64,000 nt of DNA from Isoetes taiwanensis (taxonomy: Eukaryota; Streptophyta; Lycopodiopsida; Isoetales; Isoetaceae). Shown one piece after another: positions 22,815-33,600 of the stretch. Every line of letters begins with the position of its first letter. Positions within the stretch are counted from its first letter, which is position 1. The stretch lies in assembly GCA_021234155.1 (NCBI GenBank), contig JAJEKV010000056.1, positions 4,197,330 through 4,261,329 on the forward strand. Direction: 5' to 3'. Both the position numbers and the translations under genes were made by a program. The notes under the pieces are model-generated. The model was not told the DNA's origin. It did no database searches and saw only the letters and a program-made list of their open reading frames with translations.

Positions 22815-24215
22815 GACTTATAGAAAGAAGTTGCAGAGGCCAAACATAAGATTAACGAAATTGCAACGACAGATTTATACCGAAACGGGTAAAGCATTGC
22901 AGGGAAAGGATAAAAGTAGGTGTGACCAAGCCATTGACATTAAAAAGAAACTTCAGGCTGCAAAATCTTGGAGGTTGATGTGGTTGGATTATGATGGAGG
23001 AATAAAGATCTTGAACATCAGAAGAGGGAGCTGAATATCAAACTTGCTGCAGCGAATGCACAGATCAATGTGCTTTCTAGCAAAACTGAGGTATTTTTTA
23101 ATAAGCAATTTTCCTCTAGGGTAAGTTTGTAAAACCAGGATTATGGACTTTTAAGTCTACGTGTTGGTAGTAAATTTCTTTTTTTGCACCATAAAAATGA
23201 TGGAAGAAAACACGCGATTGAAATTGTTTTTTGAAGGAGTTCAGTCTTTCGCTGGGAGTATTCTAAAGACCTACCTTATCTAAGCTTTTTAGGCATTTCT
23301 TAAGTTCTATATTCTTTTAAGAGCTGTCATTTTTAGATAAGGAATATATTTGCTCTTCTATGTAATATCCTGCGATCTTTCAAATTTTTGCTGTCAACAT
23401 TTGATAGTACAACAGTTTGTATTTTTGGCAGTAACATTTTGGCAAGCATAAAGCAGTAAGACTCTATCTGGTTGCACGGCATCTGGAGAGAATGCAAATG
23501 CGTTTTCTCTAATGCAGACCTTCCAAGCCTGATCTGTAAATTTATTCGAATGACCCACACCCTGTGTCAGGTAGGACGCTAGAAGTCAGGTTTGGAATAT
23601 GGTTGTGTTTTTCAACAAATTTTCAGCATTGTAATATCTGCTGGAGGTTCTAGAAGATTTGTCTCTTTCTTTGTCCGTAGGCATCCCGACCAGAATTGCT
23701 CATTGAGCTGTTCTCAGCTTGCAGAGAATAAGAACAACGAATCAGCCCAAAAGGAATTCAATGACTCGAAAGTGCAATGCTGTATCATCAAGCTCAGTGG
23801 CACTACAGCTATCCACCACTTTAATGTTAACCATCTACATGCCAATAGCCAGACTTCTCTTCCATGCTGTTTAAATGCAGAATGTGCTTATACCTTATGA
23901 TATCTTTTAGAACCTTTGTAACTGATAATGTTGCATGTACCATTGGCAGAGTGATCTAATTACTAAGGTTGAAGCAGAAGTTGCATCCTTGAAACGGGCA
24001 AATGAGGATCTACATCAGCAGGTAGAAACTATGATAAGCCATAGGTTAGCGAGGCGGAAAGGATTGTCTACTTACGGTGGATATATGCATGTTGACGCTA
24101 CGAATTACATGTTGACGCTACGAATTACGTAGTTTGCCAGTCTTTGGTCAAAGCTAAAGCTCCATCTCTTGAACTCAACAAAAAGTGCCAGTCCAAGGTC
24201 TTAAGAGAAAGCTAA
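22815..24215 (+). pseudogene. CHUP1-like pseudogene (coiled-coil to C-terminal domain)
   Basis: CHUP1 is a plant-specific protein of the chloroplast outer membrane that organises chloroplast actin filaments. The relic follows the protein in order. At 22821-22970, KLQRQI and DIKKKLQAAKS match the coiled coil. At 22970-23090, after a frameshift and with one in-frame stop, EVDVVGL-stop-WRNKDLEH, then QKRELNIKLAAANAQINVL and SSKTE end before GTATTT. At 23950-24110, SDLITKVEAEVASLKRANED and LHQQVE follow, then after another frameshift EAERIVYLRWIYAC-stop-RYEL, which matches the family's highly conserved YLRW-x3-C-x-RYEL segment. A 20-bp tandem duplication (ATGTTGACGCTACGAATTAC) sits at the end. 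Near 24165 LELNKKCQSK may be a last trace. The splice sites suggest a duplicated gene, not a processed copy. Confidence 0.8.
23685..23812 (+). repeat. Direct repeat, copy 1 (copy 2 at 26713-26840)
   Basis: CCAGAATTGCTCATTGAGCT, then GTTCT(C/T)AGCTTGCAG and AATGACTCGAAAGTGCAA occur in both copies, about 3.03 kb apart in the same orientation, with scattered differences. Copy 1 lies in the intron between the two CHUP1-like blocks. The nature of the repeat is unknown. Confidence 0.85.
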
Positions 24216-24559
24216 ACATTTAAATAGGGGAATATGGATGCTCGAGAAAAGAACAAGACAATTTTGCTTATGGCAGTACATCCTCACAACCATCTATTGT
24301 CTGATGGCTTGAGACAGGAAGTCAGTAATAGGGCTATTAGACGTGTCATGTAAGACTAGCTTCCTTACTCTGATGCTTCAGGGACACATAGCTTGTTCTT
24401 ATGATATAAAAGATTGCCTGTTTAAAATGTTTGAAGATCTCTCTTTTCTTATCCGTCCTTACGCTCTTGCAAAGACTAGGCCATATGTGCTTGAACTCCA
24501 TGCTAAAGGATATGGCTTCTTCTATCTTCTTGCCGAATTCGCTTATCAATGTGGAGTTG

Positions 24560-24990
24560 ACATTGCAAAATGACATCTCCAAGGCTCTCGTCAAATGGAC
24601 TGCATGCGCCTCCATTGATTTTTTGTAGATCACGATGTTGTCAAAGAAAAAATTGATGACAAATTCATCTAAGAAATCTCTGGAGATACATTCGTCAAAG
24701 GGCATAAAAAAGGGCATAAAAGTCGCTAGAGCATTCGATAGACCAAGGGGAAATATGTGAACTCATAGTGCCCATAACGTGTTCTGAAGCAGTCTTATGA
24801 ATATCTTTCTTCGTGGTCCTTATTTTGATGATATCCCGATCTTAAGTCGATTTTGGAGGGGAATCTTGCTCTTTGGAGCTGATCCATTACTTCTCTGCTT
24901 GTTAAGCTGTCGATGGTTGATATACATCTTTCAACTTCCATCCTGGTCGAATGAATCCCTAAGTTGAACAACTCCTACAACTACTTCTTG
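24560..24990 (-). pseudogene. Ty3/gypsy reverse transcriptase relic
   Basis: On the minus strand DGS-stop-KMYINHRQLNKQ corresponds to the DGS-x-RMC-x-DYR-x-LNK segment of gypsy RT. It is followed by SKIDLRSGYHQ-like sequence, GHYEFTYFP with GLSNALATFM in another frame, and then EFVINFFFDNIVIYKK, the region of the YxDD box with its aspartates altered (FFFDN). Frameshifts and stops show it is long dead. The poly(A) retroposon at 25381-26550 lies immediately upstream in the element's own direction. Confidence 0.75.
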
Positions 24991-25380
24991 AGCTACGTTA
25001 GCTGGGGAGTGCTCGTTCTATAAAGAGCTTTGCTGGTCGGCTCTGCATCTAGTGCAAGAGTGGTTTCACACTCTAGGCCTTTATAGAGCAAAATCTCTTG
25101 AATTTCATCCAGAGATATATCGTGGGACTTCTTGATTAGCTTAACAATCGGCCGAGGCAACTGTTCCTAAGTGGCATCTTCCTTACTCATGTTCCCGCAT
25201 CATAAAGAGGCTCTAAATTTGGGGTAGAAGCAAGGATGATGCACATATTTTCTTGGATATACCTACTTGGCTGGGCTATCTAGTGAAAACAACCCACTAT
25301 CAAGTACAGAAAATGAACTTAATCCACTTGAAGCTCTAATTCTAAGGAATCGCAGTAATGCAGTAGAAGATACAAACAAC

Positions 25381-26520
25381 AAGTAATGCAGTGGTCAAGG
25401 TTATGGGGAGGAGCTCTATTTAGGATATATCTTTTCTTGGTCTCTTCTCGTATGCCGGCTGGGAGAAGGTCATACAGTTTTCAGGAAAACAGTGTAAGCA
25501 GGGCTATAGTATTCACCGCCAAAGGAAGAAGGAGAGCACTGCTAGTACATAAACCTTTGCTAGAACATTTTTCGGAAGGGATCTTTAAGGCTGGGCAAGA
25601 GGCAGGCTGGAAAGAAGTGATGCTCTTCTATAGTACTATGGTAAGGAAGAAGAAGACGCTGCTTTCATTATTAGTACTAGGCTGTAAACCTTCTTTGAGC
25701 AGTTGCCAGGAGTTGGCAGGAATAAGATCTATTGAGTAGAGCAACTCCTCGTAATCCTGGCCCCGCAATTATTTAAATGATTTTGTGGTAGTTTGCTTAG
25801 GGCTCAAGGCCCCTTTCCCGGCAAAGGGGTGGCTTGTGTCTCGGGTAGTCATGATGTATGGGGCAGTTTGAGAGCCATGGGCTTCTAGTGGGCGGGAGAC
25901 CCTAGAAATGCTTCATTCTTGGTTTTGCAGAAGACAAGGCTCGCAGAGCTAGATGAGATGGGCTTAGCATGATTCGGGATTCAGCGGTGGTGCCCCCGCC
26001 GGGTCCGCTTGGTGAGAAGAAGGTTGAGTCTTTGCGACACCGGCACTCCCTATAGTATTGCTACAAAGATCCGGCTTGGCCATCACTACATTCTGGGGAG
26101 GAGCTGATGAGGATCCTTAATTCTTGCTTGGTGGCAGATCAGTGCACTTGGCTGTCTCGTTCTTTATGGCTCTCTAACTCAAGTCTGGTTTCTTTTGTTT
26201 ATCTTAGGGCCAAACTTTTTGAAGTTGTGATGCAAGTGGGGCACAGGGAAAGACAAGAGCTGTGCTCCCATAGTATCTGTCTGGAGAAGAGGCCGGGTAG
26301 CTCTTGTCCAGTAGCTGGCCCTTGTTGCATCACTAGAGTCTAGGAACTTAGTCCTCTTCTCCTGTAGTATCCTATGGAGAAGAAGTTGAGAGGGGTTCTA
26401 AGAGTACTAGGCTCAGAGAATGGACTGCTATTCATGGATTAGAGAAGTGGTAGCAGTTCCATACTCAACTGTATGTATATAAATGTTTTATCATTCGAAT
26501 ATAATACAGACTCTTGCCTT

Positions 26521-26550
<30 letters not shown>
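25381..26550 (+). mobile_element. 1.17-kb retroposed insertion with poly(A) tail and target duplication
   Basis: The segment ends with 29 consecutive A (26522-26550) and is flanked by AGATACAAACAAC on both sides (25368-25380 and 26551-26563). These are the marks of LINE-mediated retroposition. An open frame of 117 aa at 25386-25739 has no recognisable domain. The rest includes GC-rich stretches such as CCCCTTTCCCGGCAAAGGGG and a GGTGCCCCCGCCGGGTCC block, unlike the AT-rich surroundings. It may be a processed copy of a non-coding RNA or mRNA, or a non-autonomous retroelement. The clean tail implies a fairly recent event. Confidence 0.8.
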
Positions 26551-26553
<3 letters not shown>

Positions 26554-26712
26554 TACAAACAACATAGAACTTACAATATATGACAAGTAGACCAAGTAGT
26601 GTTTTAGCTGCGCCTTGTAGTATCTCACAGTTGAGCAACATCCTCACACTGACATCAAGTAAATCGGTTGGATCTTGTGAAAGCAGACCCACATTTGGAA
26701 GGCGTGAAGGGA

Positions 26713-26840
26713 CCTCGGCCAGAATTGCTCATTGAGCTGTTCTTAGCTTGCAGGGAATAAGGACAAGGATTAATGAGCCTAAGAGGAATCGAATGACTCG
26801 AAAGTGCAACACTGTATCATCAAGCTCCTTGGCACAATCT
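26713..26840 (+). repeat. Direct repeat, copy 2
   Basis: Second copy of the sequence at 23685-23812, with substitutions and short indels. Confidence 0.85.
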
Positions 26841-27035
26841 ATAGCTAAGGTGGGGGTGCCAGCAATGCTGAACTTAAGGTAAAATCTACTCTCAAATTCA
26901 CATGTTAATTTAAAACAGTGAAATTTTTGCATAAACATGTGCTCTAAGACATGACAAAACAAACTTAATCTGTTACATTCACTAAAATTCAGTCTGCCCT
27001 TCAAAATGAACAGTTAAAGTCAGGAGGTCCAGACA

Positions 27036-27222
27036 CCCTAATGGTGATACGTCGTATCAAATGGTGCACAAAATTCATGTGATGCAAGGGATCCTGAATG
27101 GTGAGCATCTGCTGCAGCTATGGTGAGCCATGAAACATGAAATGGTGATGCTAGAATCAGAATATGGTGATGTGAATTGGCAACAATGGTGATATTTTGT
27201 ACCTATATGGTGATAGTAATTT
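27036..27222 (+). repeat. Reiterated ATGGTGA(T/G) motif
   Basis: ATGGTGAT, ATGGTGAG or ATGGTGC occurs about eight times in 190 bp at irregular spacing of 15-40 bp (near 27041, 27062, 27099, 27120, 27141, 27164, 27188 and 27212). The sequence between copies is not repeated. No known element was recognised. Confidence 0.6.
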
Positions 27223-27321
27223 CATGACTTGGTTTGTACATTGCCCTGAAAGATAACAATAAGAACACAAAAATTAAGCAAGATTAGTTGCCTATACATT
27301 CTTATGAACTTATATGTTACC

Positions 27322-27385
27322 AGTTATAGGGAATTGAACCCCTATTGACCAATAAATTGGCCAATTACCATTACTGCACCCGCAA
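27322..27385 (-). repeat. tRNA-like sequence (possible SINE head)
   Basis: The minus strand reads GCGGGTGCAGTAATGG, then GGGGTTCAATTCCC about 30 bp later. These resemble RNA polymerase III A and B boxes. It does not fold into a full cloverleaf by eye, so it is not a tRNA gene. A degraded tRNA-derived SINE is possible. Confidence 0.3.
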
Positions 27386-27665
27386 AACAAACAAGAAATC
27401 CATGTTAGAATGTTCACACAACAACAAAGTCATTATGGACTCATGGAAATTAACAAAAATACCTGTTGAAGGGATCTTATCTATTGATGCATGTCTAAAA
27501 CATGATCAAACGATAAGATCCCTCAAATGTAACCACAAGCATATCTTAATAGTCCAAAGTCTTCAAAACGCTTAAGTTAGCACCAACAATTGTTCAATCA
27601 AGTTTGCTGAAGTCATCTAATTACATGATCAATACAGAATTAAAAAAGAAAATCTATAAATAGAA

Positions 27666-28379
27666 TCACTTGATATTGACCTTGATACACACCTCATTAA
27701 GAGGCAAAAAATGCATACCATGGCTGAAAATACAAGAAGTAAATGCTGGAATGATAATGCAGAAATTTTGCTGCCAAAGACCCAAAGTTTTGAGGTGCTC
27801 ATCTGCTTCAAACCTGTACAATTCATCCAAATCTTTAAGCTTTCCTCTAGCCTGAGATTCTTCGTTTGAATCAGATGTGTCCTTTTCATTTAGTTTTCTT
27901 TTTTTTCTACAATGCTCATCATTTTTACATGTAGTCAAGGGTAAATCCACAAATAGATCTAGACCTTGACTGCATCCATGATTAGCATCTTCACCTTGAT
28001 GTTCACTATTTTCATTTATTTCATGTTCATGAGCAGTTTCATCCAGTAATTCAGTTGTGATAATAATTGGGCCATCTTCCACATCTTATGCTTCTGATTC
28101 CAGCATTCTTTTTGTTTTTCTCCTCAATCTTTTAGGCCTTAATGAGGCAAATTCATTGTTCTCTAAGGCAGCCCTTTCCAAAGCCTCCCTCTCTGCTGCA
28201 GCCTTTTTTCCCTCTCTCAGTTTCTTATTCTTTTTCCTTCTCTTTTTCTCTTGCTCCTTTGCTTCTTTCCTCTGAGCCCGCAGCTTCCTCTTTGCTTCTA
28301 ATTGTTCTTGTCTAATCCTAGCTGCCTCTTCACAATGCCTTTGATACTCTAATCTAGCATGCACAATCAAATCAAATTT
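27666..28379 (-). pseudogene. Coiled-coil, Lys/Glu-rich protein gene with one in-frame stop, family not recognised
   Basis: A single minus-strand frame runs through the region with one TAA (complement of 28086-28088). The first part (LEYQRHCEEAARIRQEQLEA onward) is a long charged helix with KEQEKKRRKKNKKLREGKK, then LRPKRLRRKTKRM, a likely nuclear signal. The second part is acidic (TTELLDETAHEHEINENSEH) with a KKRKLNEK signal, then LKDLDELYRFEADEHLKTLG. CAGCCATGGTATGC near its end looks like a splice donor, so more exons may lie downstream. It could be a transposon-associated or nuclear protein. Apart from the stop the frame is well kept. Confidence 0.45.
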
Positions 28380-28806
28380 ATATGCAATAATATATGGTTC
28401 ATGTTATCTAAACATAACCAGACCAATGGTTGGATGGCCAGTGGTCTAGGATAATTGTTGTCCTTCCACGATAAATTGTCACGTCTTTTAGATCCGTGCA
28501 TCTTTTATTTTATATAACTCCTCCCTATGCTTGCAAAGTTGAAGAGGAACAGAATAGAAGTAGAGAGGTCTTTTTGTACTGAGAAGTTGGTACCTTTGAG
28601 ATGATTGCCATGCTTAAGAATATGGAGCCGACTAAGTGCATCCTAGAACTGTATCAGAAGATGGCGAGGGCGATCAGGTCTTACAACTCTTACCTGAAAA
28701 AGAAGAGACATGTACATACATGATATTATTCAAAAATGCAAAGCCTCATCCAGATCTTAGTGAGTGTCTGTCTTCATCTCTGCAATCCCTATGGTATGAC
28801 GCATAT

Positions 28807-29022
28807 TTAGAGCTCAGTATACAAACTATGATCTTGCTCAACCATATGATGTTGATCTTCTTGTTCTATCAGTTCAATGGCAGGAACCACAAACTCTGTC
28901 ACTTCTATTGCCACATTCATAGGATCTACATCCTTGCCATGAAGAGTTGTTCTCTTCAAAATATGGCCCCTAACAATAACTGCCCTCCCAACGAACAGGT
29001 TGTACAAAGGCAATTGGAACCT
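28807..29022 (-). pseudogene. Unrecognised coding fragment, possibly an exon
   Basis: After a possible acceptor (TTAAATGCAG) the minus strand encodes FQLPLYNLFVGRAVIVRGHI, then LKRTTLHGKDVDPMNVAIEV and TEFVVPAIELIEQEDQHHMV, with a stop near 28807. The alternating hydrophobic pattern looks like a real beta-rich domain. It lies upstream of the coiled-coil frame at 27666-28379 on the same strand and could belong to it. I do not recognise the family. Confidence 0.4.
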
Positions 29023-29177
29023 GCATTTAATACACAAAAAAGTTAGAACAACATATGAAATACACAAAAAAGCAAAAGAAAAAAAAAGGGACAAAAATGA
29101 CACCATATTGGAAAAAAAGGACAAAAATGGCACCATATTGGAAAGTTTTTGTGCCTTTTTTTGGGACCTTTTGGGAG

Positions 29178-30600
29178 GCAAGGGCGCCACGACGCTATTT
29201 ACACCTTCAACTTTATGGACATTAGCCACCATCCAAAGTGGCATCAGGTGATACCTTGTCCAACAAGCATGTGTTAGCTATTTAGCAAGGAATGGAAGCA
29301 AATGGCGCTGTGACGCTATTTGGAATGGATTGGGCATAAAATGGCATGAGTATTTTCTTTTTGAGAATATCTTTGAGGTGTCTATGTTACCTCATTTGTA
29401 ACTCAAGCCGCCCGCTTCCAGATGCCAGCGCCTTCCTCCTAGCCGCCAGTGCCTAGCGCCTTCCTCCAGTGGTCTGTTCCAGAGACCTGTTTTTAGCTAG
29501 TGCCAGCCACCAAGGCCTAGCACCTTCCAGCTGCAATTTTTTTCTGCCTATTTGCCCAGAAAAGACTCTCTGTCTCTCTAGCGCCTAGATTTCAAGGCAG
29601 AATGGACGCCACAAGGGATACTGAAGTTGGAGCCAGCGCCCTTCAAGGCACATCTATGTGTCTATTATGTTTTGATCATAAGCTTGCTAGCTCTGCAGGG
29701 CAAATGGCTCCATGGCATCATTTGTCTGGCTAGCGGCTTTGTTTGTTAGTTGTATGCATCTGTAATATATTGCTAGAATCAAGGGAAATGGCGCCATGAC
29801 GCCGCTTCACTTCTTGAACTTATATCTTACATGGTTTAGGTTCTGCTAAAGGATGTATGTATAGACTGCCGAGCTGTGCAAATAGCGCCACGATGCCATT
29901 TGCCTTTCAGATTGGTTCATAGACATTGTGTCTATAGGTTGCATTTTCTTTGTAGGTTGCTCTTATAGTTGAAGGATTAGTTCATTAGATCGCATGTCGT
30001 CAATAGATGGCATGAAAAACTCAAATGGCCCAACAATGCCATTTGCCTTCCCTACAAGGCCATGACACATAAAAATTGAATGGACATGTTTGTAAGCGTA
30101 GATGATAATACATGTCTAGCAGTTTTGTAAGACATCGGTTGGCCTATTGGTGAAGTCAAATGGCACCTCAAAGAGCTGCATCTGTGTTCGGTTACAAGCA
30201 TGTCCACTCATTTCTTAACATGTGTGATGGTCTTGTAGAGAAGGCAAATGGCGCCGTTTGCATCACGTCAGCTGCTTATGTGTTTACTTATATGTCATAT
30301 TGATTATATTTCAATTCATGTTGTGACATGAGTAGTGGTCTCCGTCTTACGGCAAATGGCGCCATTTATCGTCACCACTAGTTGTTCTGCCTTACGTACA
30401 TCTTTTGTTTCAACCTCTTATGTATAAGTAGTGGCATCAAATCATGCACAATAGAATGAAAATAATGGTAAGCAAAACATATATGCAGCTCTCATGATGC
30501 AAATGATAACTAGTTGTTTACGAAGTAGCATGTCTATTAGTTTTGTGAGACATGTATTGGCCTACTGGTGAAGGGCAAATGGCGCTACGCCACCATTTGC
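29178..30600 (+). repeat. Field of short palindromes AAATGGCG...CGCCATTT
   Basis: Ten whole or partial palindromes occur at about 29180, 29300, 29702, 29786, 29880, 30023, 30158 (half), 30246, 30354 and 30577. The full form is 22 bp: AAATGGCG, six variable bases, CGCCATTT. Compact 14-bp forms AAATGGCGCCATTT and AAATGGCGCCGTTT also occur. Most are preceded by C or GC and followed by GC. Longer stretches between copies repeat loosely, such as TTTTGTAAGACATCGGTTGG against TTTTGTGAGACATGTATTGG, and CATCTTTTGTTTCA. No coding capacity was found. The field ends just before the ParB-like gene. Confidence 0.85.
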
Positions 30601-30689
30601 ATCATGAGAGCGGCATATGTATTGCTTACCAGCATGTCCATTCGTTCTCTTTGCCTGATGCACATCTTTTGTTTCAGTTGTTCTATATA

Positions 30690-33600
30690 TGGAAACAATG
30701 TTCCAATCCGAGAGTGCTGTTCTACTGAATGAACGGGCCTAGTGCATGGAGATAATGAGGGTGAGCCTGCTCCTTCGGGTTCAAAGGGTAACACTAGGAG
30801 AGAGCTCTGTCTACTGACTAAGAAGATGTTCGACAAGAGTGAAGGAGTTTACTAGCTGGGCATCATCGTTAACATGAGGAAAACTCTCAAGAACGGGTGC
30901 GAGGACTGGCTACGCGTAGTAGTTGAGAACACTGAAGAAATGAAGATAAATATATACTATGTGGACTGGCAGTTATCCTACAGTGATGTTCGCAAGTATT
31001 TCTAATGTCAGTGGCTCTGCCAGGTGACAGGAACGGGCTCTTCTCTCTTACAAGAGCTTCGAAGAGGCAGACATTAAAGGCCCTGCTGAAATTTTAAGGG
31101 GATACAATATTCTTCGAACTCGAATGGATGAGTCCAAGAATTCTCCGTCATTAGTTGTCAAGATCTTGAACTCGCGAACCCTCCTCGCCTGGTGGACACC
31201 ACTTGGCTTCGAGCTCAGAGAAAGGCTACGCCTTGTGCTGTCAAGGAGGCTATTGCCGCTGAGAAGGAATCCTCTTCTAATATAGAAGAAGAGGTTAAAA
31301 TATAGAGCAAAAGCAGTAGAGCAACCTCCGAAGGAAAAGAAGGACAAAGAAGGGAAGGGAAGCAAGAAGGAAGGTCAAGGAAGGCAAGAAAGACCATCTG
31401 AAGGAAAAGGAGGGAAAGGGTAGCAAGAAGGCGAGCAAGAAGGAGAAGAAAAGGAAGAAAGGAAGAGGAGGGGATGGAAGGAAATCCAAGGAAGGAGATG
31501 GAAGAAAAAGAAGAGGAAGAAAAGCAGAAAAAGAAGAGGTAGAAACATAGGTCTGGCACATCTGATGTCGAGGGGACTTCAAAGAAACAACGAAAACAAA
31601 GCCCCCGACCAAGTCTGGTGCTTAGTCCCCTTGCAATTCCGGTGCCCTCTCCGCAACACGTGGAGGCGCAAAGTAGTAGTGGTGATGGTGGTGGTGATGC
31701 TGGTTTGCATGCCACTACAAGCATGACGGAGAGGGAGGCTACTTTGATGCCACAAGTCCAGGTGTCTGTGCCATCACAAATGATAAAACTGAGGATAGCT
31801 TAGAGGTGCCCTAGGGCCTCAAGGTCAAAAGGTCTGGAGAGGAAAAGATGGCAGAAACTACATTGAACAAGGTATATGCCCATCGTCATCTTTTCTCTTT
31901 TGGCATTACATACACCAAAAAAATTAACGTGTTCGATTTATACCAAAGCCCTCCGAACTTGACTTCAAGGCCAAGAAATATGGAACACATTAAGACTTTA
32001 CTGGAATCTTTCCAGAATGACCTTACCCAGTATTCACTCCAGCTGATGTGATCCATTCAACCCTCTTACTAGGAAATTAAACCGAGGACGATCTAATGGG
32101 GATGCACTACTATATTGTGAATGGTAATCACTCAGTACTTGCAGCACAATTGGTTTGCAAAAACTGGGCACTATAAAGTCCCAAGAGCAGATGTCCAAAA
32201 TCTATGAGCACTAGATTTGCCAGGTGTTATAGGGAGATGTGAACAAGCAGGACTGCCGATATCTCAATTGTGAGGTGAATGACATTGCGGCGAGATTATC
32301 TTTAAAGAGCATTGACAAGATCACCCATCTGAGGCACCAGTACACGCTTTGTGGTAAGCCCAATCCACCTAGCCATGGGCAGACTCGATCAGAACATTAC
32401 AAGATATGTTTTTTATATCAAATGGCCCTGCGATGCCATTTCAAGTTCAATAGGCCTTTCTATAGTTTCTTATTGTTGATGCTTTACCCTTGAAATGGTG
32501 TCATGGCGCCATTTCAAGTTGAGTAGGCTTGATTGTAGGTTAAGATTATGATGTTTTACTCTTGAAATGGCGTTGTGGCGCCATTTAAAGTTTTGTAAGC
32601 TTAACTGTAGATAACAAATTTTATGTTTTACCTTTGAAATGGCGTCACGACACCATTTGCCTTCCATTACTAATCCATGTCTTTTACATTCAGCGGTATC
32701 TGGCTCTGGCAGAAGTTACCATGCATGGTAAGCAACCCAAAGACTTCAACTGGTGGGTCTTCATGCCAGAAAATATCTTTCATCTATTCTAGTCTCTGTG
32801 GAACCAATGGAAAACTGGCAAGCCCAAAGACAACAGAGGCCAGACTATAGTCTGTAATTGGGCCAAGGATAATGACTACTTCAGTGAGACTTATCTGAGG
32901 TGTCGCAGAGGCATTCACTATGAGGACTGCAGGGTCTTATTTCAAGAAGTGCTTGATGAGAAGATCTATGTAAAGGTCTATGGTGATTACACATGTGATC
33001 ACTCCTTCAAGACGAGGGCTAAAATACTTAAGACAATGGCGTTCTTAAAGAAGGAAATATTTGAATATGTCAAGAATAACTTCCTAAGAAAATTTACCTT
33101 CTTTGAAGACTTCTGTTCCACTGTACTAGGCTTTGATGATGAAACTTTGAAGGGCATAGAGACACTACATAACAAGTGGGTCAATGATGGCATTTCCAAG
33201 GAGGAAATTTTTAAAAAATATACCTCCAACCTTGGCAAGGGTGATAAGAAATAAAGTCTTGCAGAGGGATGACTTTGAAGTCTTCCGCTACGAAGTTGAG
33301 CTTACTGATAGCAGAGGCCAGATAAAATGCACTCTTGTGCCAGCCTCTTTGATTGTTTTGGATACGAGGAGTCTAACTACAATGGGGGACCATCCGACAC
33401 TATCCAAGTTCTTTGACACTGCTGTCAAGAACACCACTACTGAATCTTTTTGGATAGTTTGTTTTGCATGCCCAAAAGATAATCTTGTTGTCTCCTCAGT
33501 ATTGGATAACCTGGACTCCAGGTCTAGAGTATATATTGGCATGTATGAAGATGAGTACAAGAATCCGGCACCAACAGACTTCTGTCCCAGCTGGTACTTC

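Noticed and set aside
23935-24132. Short stand-alone coiled-coil gene
   Set aside because: It is one exon of the CHUP1 relic. The following stretch reads on in another frame as YLRW...RYEL.
31048-31724. Ser/Leu/Phe-rich minus-strand frames of 105-169 aa
   Set aside because: Shadow of the Lys-rich linker of the ParB-like gene on the plus strand.
32420-32658. Possible CRISPR-like array (palindromic repeat, regular 72-bp period)
   Set aside because: Spacers are themselves repeated, only four units are present, there are no cas genes, and the context is a plant intron. It is a tandem repeat.
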